From NCBI GenBank assembly GCA_023078555.1, contig CM041201.1, positions 2,549,713 through 2,613,712 on the forward strand: a stretch of 64,000 bases of DNA, written 5' to 3'. The notes under the pieces were generated by a model. It was not told where the DNA came from. It searched no databases and saw nothing but the letters and a program-made list of their open reading frames with translations. Position numbers and translations under genes: made by a program. Positions 42,794-54,617 of this stretch are shown here, one piece after another (the first letter of the stretch is position 1; each line of letters begins with the position of its first letter). This DNA comes from Ulva prolifera (taxonomy: Eukaryota; Chlorophyta; Ulvophyceae; Ulvales; Ulvaceae).

Positions 42794-45440
42794 AGCGACG
42801 AGCCCCCCTTCGGGGGGCTCTTGCGCTTTGATACTCGAAGCTGAAGCATGAAGCTCGATGCTGGCGGAGCGCTGCAGCCAGCGTGGCCAGAGGTGCATCG
42901 CAGCTGCGGCGCCCTGCTACTCGATGCACGGTGCTCGACGCTCGATGCGAGCGATTTCTGTCGCAGAAAATTTAATGCATAAGCTGTGTTCAGAATAAGT
43001 GATGTTTCAGCAGCGCTCGAAGCGGCCGCGTCCGTGGCGGAGCGCCGCTGAAAAGTTCGACAGCCAGTAGACGTAGCCCGAAGGGGGGCCCGAAGGGGGG
43101 CCTGTCGGCCCTTGACGCTTGAGAAGATTTATGCTTGAAGCCGATGCAAGTGATGCCTGACACCCTGAAAACAATGCAAATGCTACACATAAGTGCTGTG
43201 ATGCCTCGGCTGGCTCCGAAGCGGTCGCATCCGTGGCGGAGCGCTGCAGCCAGCGTGGCCAGAGGTGCAGCGCTCTGCTGCGCGATGCGTCATGCTCGAA
43301 GCACGATGCGAATCGTTTCTGATGCACTAAACATGATGCGTATATTTAAATTAGAATACGTGACGCCTCGGCCGAACCAGAAGCGGCAGCGTCCGTGGCG
43401 GAGCGCCGCTGAAAGGCGCGTGGCCAGAGGTGCAGCGCAACTTCGGCGCCCGATACCGCTGCAGAGGAACGACGCGAATGCGAAGCGACCTGCGTCGCGG
43501 GGTTTCCGGAAGCAGATGCACAGATGCGAAGCCGACGCCGAAGCCCCGACGCGGAGGCGAGGCCGGAACGGAGCAGCCGCCGGACAACGGATACATAGAT
43601 AGATAGACAAGCGACGAGCCCCCCTTCGGGGGGCTCTTGCGCTTTGATACTCGAAGCTGCAGCATGAAGCTCGATGCTGGCGGAGCGCTGCAGCCAGCGT
43701 GGCCAGAGGTGCATCGCAGCTGCGGCGCCCTGCTGCTCTATGCACGGTGCTCGACGCTCAATGCAAGCGATTTCTATCGCAGTAAATACAATGCAAAGGT
43801 ATGATCAGAATATGTGATATTTCAGCAGTGCTCGAAGCGGCCGCGTCCGTGGCGGAGCGCCGCTGAAAAGCTCGACAGCCAGTACACGTGGCCCGAAGGG
43901 GGGCCCGAAGGGGGGCCCGAAGGGCTGTGACGCTTGAAAAACGTGATGCTTGAAGCCGACGCAAGCGATGCCTGACACTCTGAAAACAATGCAAACGCTA
44001 CAGATAAATGCTGTGACGCCTCGGCTGGCTCCGAAGCGGCCGCGTCCGTGGCGGGGCGCCGCTGAAAATGTAGACAGCCAGTACACGTGGCCCGAAGGGG
44101 GGCCCGACGGGGGGCCTGATAGTCTTCGCCGCTTGAAAAACGTGATGCTCGAAGCCGACGCAAGTGAAGCGTGACACGCTGAGAACAATGCAAACGCTAC
44201 ACATAAGTTCTGGTATGCCTCGGCTGGCTCCGAAGCGGTCGCATCCGTGGCGGAGCGCTGCAGCCAGCGTGGCCAGAGGTGCAGCGCTCTGCTGCGCGAT
44301 GCGTCATGCTCGAAGCTCGATGCGAATCGTTTCTGATGCACTAAATACGATGCTTTTAATTTAATTAGAATATGCGATGCCTCGGCTGCGCCAGAAGCCG
44401 CCGCATCCGTGGCGGAGCGCCGCTGAAAGGCGCGTGGCCAGAGGTGCAGCGCAACTTCGGCGCCCTACAGCGCTGCAGACGCACGACGCGAACGCGAGGC
44501 GACCTGCGTCGCGGGGTTTCTGGAAGCAGATGCACCGATGCGAAGCCGACGCCGAGGCCCCGACGCGGTCGCGAGGCCGGAATGGAGCAGCCGCCGGACA
44601 ATGGATACATACATACATACATACACAAGCGACGAGCCCCCCTTCGGGGGGCTCTTACGCTTTGATACTCGAAGCTGAAGCGTGAAGCTCGATGCTGGCG
44701 GGGCGCTGCAGCCAGCGTGGCCAGAGGTGCATCGCAACCGCGGCGCCCTGCTGCTCGATGCACGGTGCTCGGCGCTCAATGCGATCGATTTCTGTCGCAG
44801 TTAATATAATGCAAAGGTATGATCAGAATATGTGATGTTTCAGCAGCGCTCGAAGTGGCCGCGTCCGTGGCGGAGCGCCGCTGAAAATGTAGACAGCCAG
44901 TAGACGTGGCCCGAAGGGGGGCCCGAAGGGGGCCTGTCGGTCCTCGACGCCAGAGAAGATCGATGCTCGAAGCCGATGCAAGTGATGCCTGACACGCTGA
45001 AAACGATGCAAACGCTACACGTAAGTGCTGTGATGCCTCGGCTGGCTCCGAAGCGGTCGCACCCGTGGCGGAGCGCTGCAGCCAGCGTGGCCAGAGGCGC
45101 AGCGCTCTGCCGCGCGATGCGTCATGCTCGAAGCTCGATGCGAATCGTTTCTGATGCATTAGATATGAAGCGTATAATTTAATTAGAATACGCGATGCCT
45201 CGGCTGCGCCAGAAGCGGCCGCATCCGTGGCGGAGCGCCGCTGAAAGGTGCGTGGCCAGAGGTGCAGCGCAACTTCGGCGCCCTACAGCGCTGCAGACGC
45301 ACGACGCGAACGCGAAGCGACCTGCGTCGCGGTGTTTCTGGAAGCAGATGCACGGATGCGAAGCCGACGTCGAAGCCCCGACGCTGACGCGAGGCCGGAA
45401 CGGAGCAGCCGCCGGACAATCGATAGATAGATAGATACAT
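42791..45440. repeat. Higher-order satellite, three units (816, 1018, 816 bp)
   Basis: Each unit starts acaagcgacgagcc with the perfect hairpin gagccccccttcggggggctc and ends with a simple repeat: (ATAG)n before 43606, (ATAC)n before 44625 and (ATAG)n near 45422. Inside are related subrepeats of 160-200 bp, each with a core like cgtggcggagcgc(t/c)g. Units 1 and 3 have four subrepeats. Unit 2 has five, through an extra copy of about 199 bp at about 43930-44130. Frames are short and translate to Arg/Ala-rich sequence, so it is non-coding. Confidence 0.88.
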
Positions 45441-45527
45441 ACAGTGATGCTGAATATAATACTTATGATACAGTGATGCTGAATATAATACTTATGATAC
45501 AGTGATGCTGAATATAATACTTATGAT
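45441..45527. repeat. 29-bp tandem repeat, three copies
   Basis: The unit beginning acagtgatgctgaatataat is repeated at 45441, 45470 and 45499. It is AT-rich, unlike the satellite before it and the LINE fragment after it, and it forms the junction between them. Confidence 0.95.
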
Positions 45528-45602
45528 ATTGTAAGCCCACCGCGTGGGCTGTAGGTTTGAGGGCACAGTGATGCTCTGTGCAGTGTTTGATTGTCTTGAA
45601 CA

Positions 45603-46640
45603 ATGCGACACAGTGTGGCTGATGCACATGAAACTGTGGAGCTCATCGACAAGCTCGTGGGACTGCCGCCGCAGTCCCAGTCGAAGTGGGCGGTCCTTTT
45701 CCACTGCCTGCAGAATCGGGAGGCGCATCTCCTCCGGAACACGCTGTGGACTGCGCTCCAGGAACACCTGCCAGCTGTAGAAGAGGCTACGCTGCGTGGC
45801 CTTTGCAGCATTATCGGTGTGTCTGATTTGACCCCGGCACAGGCCGAGCAGGCCATCCTGCCTCACCGCCACGGCGGCATGGGGCTCCGGCACTACTGCG
45901 AGGACGTCGCGGATGCGGCGCGCATGTCGTCCGCCGCGCTGGCTCAATGCGCCCTCGCCGACGGTGTCGAACGCGGCATGCCGTTCCGGGGCTGCGCAGC
46001 TGTTGAGATGCAGCAAGTGCTCGACAGAATCCGTCTGACATGGAGTGTCCACATCCCCGAGATCGCCAACAGTCCCGCGGGCGCTGCGAACTGGGCAGTT
46101 GACGAATCGGCAAAGGTGCGGCTGACCCAACTGCAGCGCGCGCTCGCCCGGGCAGAGGCTGACGGGCGCAAAGCTGCGGTCTTCCAGGCGCTGCTCGTGG
46201 CCACGAATGGCCGCTCCGCCCAGATTGCAGCAGGGGCTCGGGCAACGATGGCCCGCCTGCGCAGCTGCATGGGCGCCATCGCGTCGGCGTGGCTCATGGC
46301 GCTCCCGGGCCCCGTCACGGGCCTGTCCGACATGGAGTTCGGCGTATGCGCCCGCTTGAGGCTGGGCGAGGCCCTGCTGCCGAGCCTGTGCGACGACGGT
46401 GACTGCCCCTGTGGCCGCAGCGGGGAGTCCGGCACCCACTCGCTGGTCTGTAAGTCGCTGTGGGGGACTGTGGTCGCCCGCCACAACCTGCTCGTTGAGG
46501 CGTGGCGCCGCGTCATCGCGCGCGGCGGCATCGCCTCCGCGGTGGAACCGCACCTGAGCAGACTCCCGCAAGGCCTCGGCCATGGCCTCTCGGCACACCC
46601 GGCAGCGTCTACACAGGTGGTCGCCCATACGGGTGTCATA
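45603..46640 (+). pseudogene. Fragment of a third LINE (RT thumb to zinc knuckle)
   Basis: The frame encodes the thumb-like region (LLRNTLWTALQEHL, LPHRHGGMGLRHYCEDVADA) and a zinc knuckle CPCGRSGESGTHSLVC followed by ARHNLLVEAWRRVIARGG. These align in order with the corresponding parts of LINE elements 1 and 2, at much lower identity, so this is a separate family. The polymerase motifs upstream and the endonuclease downstream are missing. At about 46617 the GC-rich LINE sequence changes abruptly to AT-rich sequence with small palindromes (cctcataattatgagg). Confidence 0.8.
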
Positions 46641-49600
46641 ATTATGCATTACCCGCCCATATGCCCGCCAATACAAAAGGCGCTTAAATGCGCCCCCATT
46701 TTCCTCATAATTATGAGGCTGTCCGACGGCCCATAAATTACGAGCGACTTTTGGGTAATTATTGCAAGTTTTATGAGCGCTTTTATGCGCGGCGTTCGCA
46801 AAGACGATGTCGAAATGTTTCGATATTATACATGGTTCCATGTTACAATGGCCACGTGATGCGGATGGTTGGTGGTGGTGACAGGTGCCTCAACCCGGTG
46901 GCCAGCAGGGCATCCATGGCAGGCATCAGTCCGCCATGTTCACCAGCTTGTCCACTCGTGGCTAAGCTGATGATACATGGAAGCCAGCACCTCCCATGGG
47001 TGCCGCTGTTCACAGCACCGGGGGAATGCAACATCGACAGATGGCCTCTGCTTAGGTTGAGAACAGATGAGGTTGCAGTGAAAATATATGGGTTGCAGAT
47101 ATCCATGTTGCAGCCGCGGCGAATCTGATTGTGTTCAAGGCAAGCAGTCCTTGACAGGGAAGAGCTGTGACTTGTTCCTCCTGCACAAATGCTCGAAAGT
47201 CAACAAAGGGGCCATACCAGCATGGAGCTGGCATCAGCTCATATGGCATGAAGTGCATAGATAATCCTCCATTCGATTTCTGGTACCCTCAAGCTTAAGC
47301 TGTCTTGATGTCTAATCCTGCGTCACGATCGACTCTGTGTGCCTCTGTCTGATTTGCATTGCACTGTATGAGATGCATGTTCATGCTCATGTTGCAGAGA
47401 GCTGCATACTGTTTGGAACAGCTCCATTCATGCATTCCTTACTTGACGGGCACGTTTGTTACGATCTCTGAAGAGAGTTGATCTCCTGCAGCAAGGTCCG
47501 AGTCAGCTGCTCGGCTACGTTGACTCAATCATGGGCATGATGCAACACAAACAGCGTGCTCAGAGAGATGCAGAATTACCAGAAACTAACCTTGCATTGA
47601 TCAGTTCATGAGAAGCGTCGGCTGTGGGTCTGAGATCGTCGGCAACTGTGTTTGACCAGAATTGTTCATCACGCGATCGGCAGCCGCTACTGACATAGAT
47701 GTCTGAAGCAGCACATCTCATTCAGACAAATACAAATATCTGCTCATCCAGCAGGCGAAACCAAGAAAGGGGATGCTTAGAACGTGAGAAGCTCAACAAC
47801 AGCAGCGGGTGCCGAACGCCTGTGCGTTGCAACATACCGCACGGATCCGGGCACATCTGCAACGAAAGAACAACAGACCATCGTCATGGAAGTCGGAGTC
47901 GAGAGCTGCCTGTCATGGCAGTAATCGAGAGGCCGTGTGGCTGCTGCTAACAAACGCGCTCATCTGCGCGACTGACGATCACTGCGCTTACTTGCCGTCA
48001 GCATAGAACAAGAAGACATGCAGACATGGCAGGAGGAACAGCATTTCGATGACGTTTGCCTGTTGATGGATGCGTTGCGGGAAAATCACCTATTGGGAGC
48101 CGGAACTGCAGCAATACTACGGCGAAAATAAAAGTCCAAAATAAGCTGCTCGTCAACGAACATTTGCTAGCAATTGTGTGCAACTGATTTGCTGCAAGGA
48201 GTATGTACTCCTCAGACCAAAGTTGGTCGTCACATCGAAGCCATGACCACAGGCGCCACGGTCCATGCATGTGCGTGTGGCGATCAGCGTGGTCGCGAAA
48301 CGATGGTGCGACGAGCACTGCGACAGCGGGCATCATGAGCAGCACTGCGACAGCACACATCATACGCAAGTCTTCAAAACCCGAGAAAGCGCTACTCTTC
48401 CGGCATGGCGTATCCATGTTGCACTTCGCAAATCTTCCGTTTCGTAGTTCCGCAGGTCGGCCGTGCTGCGGTGCTCGGCCGACTCGTAATCCGCCGATTG
48501 TAATGTCGGTGTTGCTGTTTGACTGCTTCGTGCTCGTTCGCTGCATGTCGTCTCTGCTCTGCGCACCACAGGCTTGTCCTGGCCTGGCTCAGCTGTCGCG
48601 GAATGGTCACTTCGGCCTTGCCCCTTGGTGGCGAAGCTTGTGCGATTGCACTACAAGTAATTCCACTGATATCTTTTGGCGAGTGCCTCGCATCTGGGCT
48701 TTTTGGCTTGCTAGCACGCTGCGACGGTACCGGCCGGAGGTAAACATGGAAGCTCCTTCCTTGAGCAGCTCCATTCAAGTATTTGCTGTGTCTAAGTACT
48801 TGCTGCAATACGATGCATCCTGAAGATGTCACATTACCATAGATCAACAGCAACATTCTGTCAAAGGACACACCAATCATTGACTCCCATTGCAGAGTTT
48901 CATAGGATGCAGATCGATATGTGACCTAAAACAAGTGTTGCACCATGAAAGTGTGATGTTTAATTACACCTCACCACGCAAGCATGCCAGTGATGCCCAA
49001 TCAGCACCACGTTTGAGCGCATCCGAGTGGCCACCGCTCGACCACCATCTGTCCACGCGAATGTACCCATGAGGCTGCACAATTCGGATGTAACAGCAGT
49101 GCTGCTTTTTTCTGCTCTGTTATGCCCTCTGCCTTCGCCCACAATCCAGGCTCGGAAGGCGTGAGGCTGTGATTGCATGCTGCGGCCGCAGCAGCATCGG
49201 GCTGTGTTGCTGGCCCAGACACTAGCTCTTGGCGCGTGGCTGCACAGCCCTGCATTAGCTCGCTGCCAGCAGGTGCACATAGATCGTGCTGCATGTTGCT
49301 TCAAGCACGCCGTACGATGCAGATTTGACACAGTCAATGAATAATTGCCTGCATCCGTGACTGTGTCCTTGTGCCAACAAAGGTCAGTATTATGTAGTTT
49401 AAATACTCTGAACCAGCACGCCTCCCATCTGGGCGTCCACACTCGCCAGAGTAATTCACAGTAGTGCGCGATTGGCGTGCTTAAAGTTAATCAGGGCAAC
49501 TTATGGCTGTCCCTGGGCTTCACATCAGCGTGTAAAGCCATACAGCTGCAACACCGTCCCATACTGGAGCACTGTGCTTTCAAGTGGCATGTACTACTGG

Positions 49601-50400
49601 AAAACTTCCGCACATAACGTTGATTGATTGAAATTAGGCACAAATGGGAGCTGCTTCTGCAGATGCGCCCCATGTAACAGGTGCTCTCGTTGTGCATGCA
49701 GAGCAGCTCAAGCGCTCGCTTTCGAAGCCCGACTCACACCGAAGCATCCATACAAAGGCAACAACAAGTATGCAGTGACCATGGATGCAGTAGCAGCTGG
49801 CCTGCCCACTGGTACCTGCAGGAACTCGGAGCATCGATCGCGGCCTCAGACTGTGGTGCACGGCCTGCAGACTAAATGCGAGCCTATGTCAAACTGCAAT
49901 TCATGTACACTGCTGTCGCTACTGAAGACAGCATGCTCGGAGTGACGGTCTTCATTGGTCGCTTACAAAGAGGGATGTACCGGTTTTTGCATGAGCGCAG
50001 CGCTGTGCAACAGCTTTCGACGCCCAGAATTTGCGTGAATAGCCACATGCCAGCCATGATGATGTTGTGACCACATAATGTGCGGCAATCCACCTGCACA
50101 TGCCGAATTCCATCTTACGCCGCGATTTGGAGATGTCGATCTGCCACTGATCATCTTTTCGATTCAAACAGGGTACAGTTTCCACTCGTAGAGCCGTTGG
50201 CGCATTGCGTACGCATACGCAGGTCGTCACGCGATGTGTGCGGACAAGGCTTGAGTGGACTGTACGTCGCAAGCAGCATGCGAGTGCATCACGTACGTGT
50301 TCCTGCAATGCTGAACTATTATTCCCGGAAATGTTTTTTGCATCAATCGACAATCTCACAACACAAGCAGTAGTTTAGCCATCACAAAGTCACCTTTTCG
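46641..50400. other. About 3.8 kb with no recognised gene
   Basis: AT content is higher than in the coding regions. The first 200 bases are rich in TTATG/CATAA palindromes. Open frames of 60-206 codons exist (for example 48203-48823 on the plus strand), but they lack domains, are overlapped by antisense frames and show no codon bias. A short direct duplication (gagcactgcgacag, gcagcactgcgacag) lies near 48314-48352. Confidence 0.4.
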
Positions 50401-50418
50401 ACGATTCCATGGCTCCAC

Positions 50419-50469
50419 GGTCGCCCATAAAGTCCCTCATAACGAGTCGCTCATGGCTTATGGGCGACC
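50419..50469. repeat. 51-bp foldback with 12-bp inverted termini
   Basis: ggtcgcccataa (50419-50430) and ttatgggcgacc (50458-50469) are exact inverted copies. The outer sequence ctacacaggtggtcgcccat (minus strand here) also occurs at about 46610-46629, at the edge of the LINE-3 fragment. These may be ends of one short transposon family or deletion derivatives. Confidence 0.6.
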
Positions 50470-50689
50470 ACCTGTGTAGAGGAGGCCATTTTGGACCTCA
50501 CCTTTGGCACAACCACACAAAACATGCCTCAACGTCAAGGCTCCAGCCTTTCACAGTCACAAAGCAACTGTATTGGCTGCCGCTTTTTGCCGCCATGTGG
50601 CCATGTATCTCACACAGTAATCAATCACTCTCTCTCAAAGTCGGCCTTCACTGGCACACGGCAAATGTAAATCAGAGGGACAGCAAATG

Positions 50690-52012
50690 CAGTGCAGGTG
50701 TCGCCGCTCCTCGAGGAGCGGATCCTCCTAGGTCTCCCCTTCGTGTTCTCCTCGCTAGCTTATCTGCGGCCCACCAGGCCACGCTGTCCAACGTGCACAC
50801 ATGCATGCATCATATGTTACGTCAGAGGCGCTGCGGCGGTACCGGTACACCATATGCACGTGCAGGGTGGAGCGGGGCTGCACAGACAGCATATGTTGTG
50901 TACACAAAGAAAGCTGCAGTGCTGCTGGCTCCTCGAGCTTGACTGTATCCTTGCAATACAAGCGCCCCATGGTGCCTAGCGCACTCTGCAGCGGAGCTCC
51001 ATGCGGGCTCACCTTCCCGACAGCGCGACGTCGCGCTGTGCATGCATTTCGCCTCTGCTTCACACCGCGTGATTGCACATGTTGCAAGTGGCTCTGGTCC
51101 GACCGTGGGGTCTGCTCCACTGGCGCATCAGCACTTAAAAAAGCAGGGCCCTGACCACGACTTCCATATGCATGATCATATCATGACGTTCTTGTTGGAT
51201 CCTGCAGAAACGCACTCTAGATCTACACCACTGTCGACCGGAGCAAGGCCGTTGAAGAACGAGGGGTGCATGCGGCTGTGACCAGGACTCGGCTGGATAA
51301 TTACAAAATTCGATCCAGTGTGAGTCCTTCTCTCAAGCGGAAGTGACCAAGGTGAGGTTTCTGGCTGGCGCGTTCGGGGCTCGATCGCTTCGGGGTGTAT
51401 CGTGTCATTTTAATCCGCAAGCACAAGGCAGGGCGTGCACTGTCCATGGATAAAGGAACTTTCGTAGATGTCACAAAACTTGCTGCCTCCGTGCTGTATG
51501 GACGGCGGAGGTGAGTCATCTTGACCGAGGAAGTGTTACGAGTCGACGTCGTAACGTCCGACTCTGCTCTACAGCGCGACGTCCCGTTGCACGGCCTTGG
51601 ATGCATAGTCACATACGTTGACCGGGCAGAAGCTATGGCCAGCTATCTCTTGAGATGCTAGGTTCAGTTGAACATTGATATTCTGGGCTGCCGGCAGGCG
51701 CGTTCTGACGCTGGCGAACGGCCCCCAGCTCTTGCAGCACTGTGCCCAGCCCTTGTAACACTGAGTTGTCATAAGCGGTGATTCTGACGACGTCATGGTG
51801 GAGGAGTCGCTGTCTTCGGAGTTTTCGGCGAGCGAAGGGCGGCCCTGATGACAGCATCCCGGCGCCATGGCAGTGGACTTGTGTTTCAGCTTTGCTGCCT
51901 TGACCGACAAACCGGTCAAGGCAGCAAAGTTGAAACAACAGTATACTGGACCGTTGAGATGTGTACATGTGCAAATGCTGGATCGATGCATGCTCTTGTG
52001 CCTTGTTTTCCT
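50690..52012. repeat. Composite duplicated segment, copy 2
   Basis: The second copy of the segment at 32695-34077, about 85-90% similar by eye. It has the same order: LINE-1 knuckle remnant, gene-63kb-like piece, IMTFLLDPAET, minus-strand LPAAQNINVQLNLASQEIA, and the tail cagtatactggaccgttga. The minus-strand frame has a stop after VQRDVAL, where copy 1 reads on. No LINE-1 adjoins this copy. Confidence 0.6.
51884..51935. repeat. 23-bp hairpin near the end of composite copy 2
   Basis: The arms 51884-51906 (tttcagctttgctgccttga then ccg) and 51913-51935 are complementary except for one base, with a six-base loop. In copy 1 (about 33955-34005) the right arm is kept (cggtcaaggcagcaaa) but the left arm has decayed. 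A terminal hairpin would fit a Helitron-like 3' end, but no CTRR end was established. Confidence 0.75.
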
Positions 52013-53499
52013 GCGCCCATGTATTTTTTCCGTACCAACGAGTAGCGAGTACGTACATTCTACGCCACAATGCTAGAAACGAACACACGAACATAATCCC
52101 CCATGGTAACGTACTTTGCAAACGTATGTACACGCTGGCTGTCTGCTGATCGTCTGGTCTGTTGCAAAGCATCAGGTTGCTGACTCAGCAATGCATGCTG
52201 AGGCCAGGCAGGGGCCAACAACTCGCAGTGTCACGTGTGTCTGACACGCAGCCTGGGCCTGCAGCTGCAGCAACCAAATGTGTTTCAAAACATGTGGAAA
52301 GATGCATATTTTCAGGCATCTCATAAGCTGGCTGAATCGATGAACTCCGCACCGTGCCTCCAACACTAGAAATCTCTTCACACTGTGCAGCTCGCTATTT
52401 GAAATGGATTCAGGCAATTCACAAGTCAAGTGTAGCCAGATTTCGCTGTGAGTCTCCTGTCAACTGCGGGAGAAAGGGCCAGCACAAGTTGGGACGCCAT
52501 GTAGAGCTGGTATGGCTGCTGCAGCTTAGGTGCCGCTGAATGCCGCTGTCCGTGCAGGTCCCCTTCGGCCTGCAGCTACAGCTCTTTGGTAATTCCCCCC
52601 GGCTATTAACTCACCGCGGCCGACGCACGCCTTCCATTAGACATCGTCCTCCCCCCCCGCGGCCCGGCCTTTGACTCCATCGAAGCGAGGTAGGCGGGGC
52701 GCTCGGGCCTCGACATCTGGATTGCGACTGCCACTGCGCACAATAGGAGAGTCGGCAAATCGGGTATGTTTATATGCAAGTGTTTGTCACACATTTCATG
52801 GTTGCTTGCCACATTAGTGCGCTGTGCATTGTCGCATGATATCACGGCACATCTGTCCTGGCCACTGCTGAGCGTGCACGCATGCGGCGGTCGGCGAGAA
52901 TCTATCGCACGTCTTTGTCTACATCAAATGCATAGGTGAGCCGCACAACTTCATGACACCTCACTATGACAGCTGCAGACCGGACACGTGGCCATTGATT
53001 CACACCAAGCGTGCACAGTGTGGGCATGACATTGGCACGGTGTCGGTACGACAACACAAAATTTGTGCTAACAGGCATGTTGTTGCATGATCATGACATG
53101 AACACGGCAAGGGTGCAGGCTGGGTCGGCCCAAATTCAAAGCAAGCACAGAGCCCATGCAAGCACATGACAGTCTGAGCATCGTCCCTGCTTCACTGTCG
53201 CCACTCCGCATCATACCGGCCATGAGACCTGAAGCGTACACAGCATGGGTGTGGTGCGGGAAGCCGCGGTCGAGAGACAGGGGTGGTGTAGCTATAGGCG
53301 GGCTGCCAAGTCTGGGTGCTGTCCCGCGTGTGTCAGCTCGTGGCAGTGGCATATGCATGGGTACCAGTGTGAGGTGTTCTGTGTTTCCGTTGGTGCGCGT
53401 GCTTCCCGCGACGCCACCAGCCTCACTGACTAGTATCTAGCTCTGACTCTGTAGAACGGCGTTGCATGCACACGCCATGGACCCGAGATGATGACGGCA
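52013..53499. other. No gene recognised
   Basis: About 1.5 kb with short frames only. A possible diverged end of the CA-rich SINE-like family lies near 53395-53440 (gcttcccgcgacgccaccag). Nothing else could be supported. Confidence 0.4.
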
Positions 53500-53797
53500 T
53501 GGGCACAGCATGCGGGAGTATGCGTGGTGTGAGTATGCAGCACTTCGGGGGCTCGGTACCACACAGACGTCTCAGGAGATCGTGGGTTCGATTCTGCGTG
53601 CGCTTTGGGGAATCGAAACGGCCGTACGTGACCACCTCGCTTAGCACAGGAGGAGGCCCTGTGAGTTGCGTACAGTCGTCTGAGGGGGGTTTCCAGGTGG
53701 TTTACCCCTTCGGCATATGTGGTCCCGTTAACTCGGAGTTGTCAATGTCCAATAGGTTACGGCTCAGTAAATTCAGATTTACTTTACTTTACAGATG
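53500..53797 (+). mobile_element. Possible tRNA-derived SINE
   Basis: Contains a B-box-like stretch (gtgggttcgattctgcg) near 53583 and ends in a short reiterated tail (attcagatttactttacttt, then ac) at about 53795. The T-stem does not pair well and no anticodon arm was found, so it is not a functional tRNA. No target duplication was confirmed. Confidence 0.3.
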
Positions 53798-54617
53798 GCG
53801 CCTCCATGACCCTGATCCTACACATGTGCACGGCATCATGCATCCCTGTGAGAACTTCAGTGACAAAAGCGCTCTTGTACAACATCTCCGCTCCCTTGTG
53901 TGCGCACGCGCATGTGCGCATGTGTATGGCAGTGCAGTCCTTCGCACGCAGTCCTTTGCACACGGAACTCGCCGAGTGCCAGTGGGGCCCGATAAGTCGG
54001 GAAACCTGTCCAATCGGGCCCGACGACCCAACTCGGGCACGCACACCCACACACCCACAATCACACGCCGCTCATGTGTGCTCTTCTGTAATCACTTCAA
54101 GAACTTCTGATCACTTGAAGTTCTGTGACGCAATTGTGATCATGAGGGCTTGCTCCAAACCACTGAGTGTGGTGGAGATCGGGCAGCATATATGCCAGTC
54201 ACTCGGTTGTGAGCTGTCTTCTTCAACAGTGACAAGAGTGACCCACGTCGGTTGGGGTATGTTGCGAATGCTGTGCCCACAGCCTTCAGAGCTGGAATGT
54301 GCGGCTTGCGCTCAGTCAGGGCTCCAGTCGGCGCTTCAGATTGGCTTGTGACTCCAGGTCCGGGATTACACTGGCGCACCCGCCGGCGGCGTCTTCATCA
54401 GTGTAGCCATGCACATTGCCAAACTCAGTTGCCTCATCATGTTTGCCCTGTGCGAAATCATCTGCGACCCACCAAGGGCATTTGGTGAGGTCTCGGTCTC
54501 CTGTGCTGAGTGTAAATGTGCTGTGACACCATTGCAACAGATGCACATCCACACATCCACACACACGTTCGCAGAAGAGTGCAACGGTACGAGTTGCTGC
54601 ATGTCGTGCTGCAGGCG
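53798..54617. other. Upstream region of NLR 2
   Basis: No domain-bearing frame. A ctgcag acceptor-like site ends at 54614, four bases before the chosen NLR start, so an upstream exon or 5' UTR intron is possible. A CA-rich stretch (cccacacacccacaatcaca) near 54045 resembles the body of the SINE-like family. Confidence 0.4.

Noticed and set aside
42799-42820. Bacterial-type intrinsic terminator (GC hairpin)
   Set aside because: The hairpin is part of each eukaryotic satellite unit and has no T-run after it.
45492-46841. Minus-strand 449-codon frame
   Set aside because: It is antisense to the LINE-3 fragment, whose plus-strand frame has the zinc knuckle and RHN motif.
48203-48823. 206-codon plus-strand frame as a gene
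   Set aside because: There is no domain, no codon bias and no start context, and comparable antisense frames overlap it.
53570-53600. Functional tRNA gene
   Set aside because: A B-box-like string is present, but the T-stem mispairs and no anticodon or acceptor stem could be folded.
53995-54010. Sixteen bases (agtcgggaaacctgtc) identical to a common cloning-vector stretch as I recall it
   Set aside because: The flanking bases do not continue the vector sequence, so coincidence is more likely than contamination.
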